NCBI GenBank assembly: GCA_029432815.1
Contig: JAROBA010000010.1
Coordinates: 1 to 64,000 of the forward strand
DNA length: 64,000 bases
Source of the DNA: Pontiellaceae bacterium B1224
GTDB lineage: Bacteria; Verrucomicrobiota; Kiritimatiellia; Kiritimatiellales; Pontiellaceae
Direction of reading: 5' to 3'
Part shown: positions 63,283 to 64,000 of the stretch, piece by piece
How the letters are laid out: the number at the start of each line of letters is the position of its first letter
Position numbering within the stretch: the first letter of the stretch is position 1
Notes under the pieces: model-generated
What the model was told of the DNA's origin: nothing
Databases searched by the model: none
Seen by the model: the letters and a program-made list of their open reading frames with translations, nothing else
Program-made: the position numbers and the translations under genes

Positions 63283-64000
63283 CCGAAAAACCATTAAAAA
63301 CAGAAAATAAAACCATTGTTCCAATGACGCCCGATCCGGTGCGATTGGTGCCTTCGGCGCGGTTTATTGTCGAGACGCTGGAACTGCCACCCGGTATTTC
63401 GCCACGCGACACGCCGGGCTTTCTGGAAGGTGAGGTCGAAGAACGATCTCTTTTCGCGCTTGAATCCACGTCGTGGGGCTATATGGAAACCCGAAAAAAG
63501 GGTTCCCCTGTTTCAATCCTTTTGTATTCAGCATTCCGGGATCAGGTAAACGGCGAAAGCGATCCGCATTACGCAGAGCGCCACGCGGTGCTTCCGGGCT
63601 TTGCAGCATTGGTCGGCCGAACCTGGCGGAAGACAACCTGGGTCACGCTGCTGGAACCGGCGTGCGTCACGCTGGTTCGCATTCCGGCTCGTTCCGGAAT
63701 TCCGAATTTTGTGCGCAGTCTGTATGGCAAGCGATTGGATGACGATTTGCTTACGGCCTGGGCTTTGCGCGATACGCTGTTGAATGACGTGGAAGTGTTG
63801 GAAGATGAGTGCATCGAAGAAGGACTGGTTCGATGCAAAAATCCTTCCAATGATCGGAAAGGCGGGGTGGTTTTCCCGCTCGAACGCTGTCTCGCTCCCG
63901 ACGAAAGCTGGAAACGGTTTGGCAGTGGGAAGCTCCTTTCGGAAGCAACCTTACGGGCCGCCGATGTTCGGGATTCGCATTTTCTGAATCAGATGAGAAA
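63279..64000 (+). CDS. Open-ended T2SS gene, GspL-like candidate
   Basis: A frame from GTG 63279 (overlapping the gspK stop, GTGA) stays open to the window end, 240 residues so far. The early part 'RFIVETLELPPGISPRDTPGFLEGEVEERSLFALESTSWGY' looks like the PilM/GspL fold's 'lp......e.eL....pf'. 'NDVEVLEDECIEEG' and 'TAWALRDTLLN' follow. Position right after gspK is where GspL is expected. Assignment is positional plus weak similarity. A one-mismatch palindrome (63845) gives SNDRK. No stop in this frame was found by hand translation. Confidence 0.6.
   Translation, partial: MTEKPLKTENKTIVPMTPDPVRLVPSARFIVETLELPPGISPRDTPGFLEGEVEERSLFALESTSWGYMETRKKGSPVSILLYSAFRDQVNGESDPHYAERHAVLPGFAALVGRTWRKTTWVTLLEPACVTLVRIPARSGIPNFVRSLYGKRLDDDLLTAWALRDTLLNDVEVLEDECIEEGLVRCKNPSNDRKGGVVFPLERCLAPDESWKRFGSGKLLSEATLRAADVRDSHFLNQMR

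Overview
The window looks like the chromosome of a marine or salt-adapted Gram-negative bacterium of the PVC superphylum, most likely Kiritimatiellota (Pontiella-like). It encodes LPS core enzymes (lpxK, waaF), an Mla/MCE lipid transport cluster, an Omp85-like barrel and type II secretion pseudopilins. It also has a V-type ATPase operon in the chlamydial gene order, a SUF system with no ISC, and an ectoine operon. The phylum call rests on this combination and on remembered similarity, not on a search.

Layout. 1-303 has no recognisable gene. 304-815: YefM/RelE-type toxin-antitoxin pair. 935-3177: HAD phosphatase (-) and metK (+). 3304-5453: lpxK-waaF. 5630-11603 (-): carA-guaA-carB. 11833-13385: a HAD-fold protein with altered catalytic acids, then mazG. 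13530-21130: rrf2-sufBCDSU-sufT-like-mrp. 21146-22558 (-): MscS channel and a MarR regulator divergent from ectABC (22801-25042). A truncated sodium symporter follows. 25709-28087: GNAT-nitrilase fusion and a rhomboid-like protein. 28090-31517: mlaE-mlaF-mlaD-lipoprotein. 31753-33807: NDK-like protein and an outer-membrane barrel. 33997-41118: monomeric icd, leuCD, alr, a zinc-tail membrane protein, argC. 41211-46780: phosphoesterase, glpK-ald, purM, Nif3-like protein, rubredoxin-like protein. 46861-53985 (-): V-ATPase. 54095-59828: M28 peptidase, recA, SulP transporter, ppk2, lipoprotein, Dabb protein. 60059-64000: gspG-H-I-J-K and an open GspL-like gene.

The standout signal is not a gene. 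A 15-bp interrupted palindrome, TTCCAANSNTTGGAA, occurs 26 times with perfect arms and about 21 more times with one arm mismatch. About 0.004 perfect copies would be expected by chance. The middle base is G or C in all 26 perfect copies. Copies lie on housekeeping genes throughout, in three reading frames (giving FQxLE, PxxG or SNxWK peptides). They also lie between genes, often 3-8 nt past a stop codon and next to a terminator, or just upstream of a -35 box (recA, icd). This resembles a highly iterated palindrome, a DNA uptake sequence or a chromosome-organising site; I know of no description of it.

The genes are mostly core metabolism: nucleotide and arginine precursors (carAB, guaA, purM, argC), leucine, Fe-S assembly, envelope biogenesis, ion-motive energy and osmoprotection. 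No rRNA, tRNA, CRISPR array, insertion sequence or prophage was seen.
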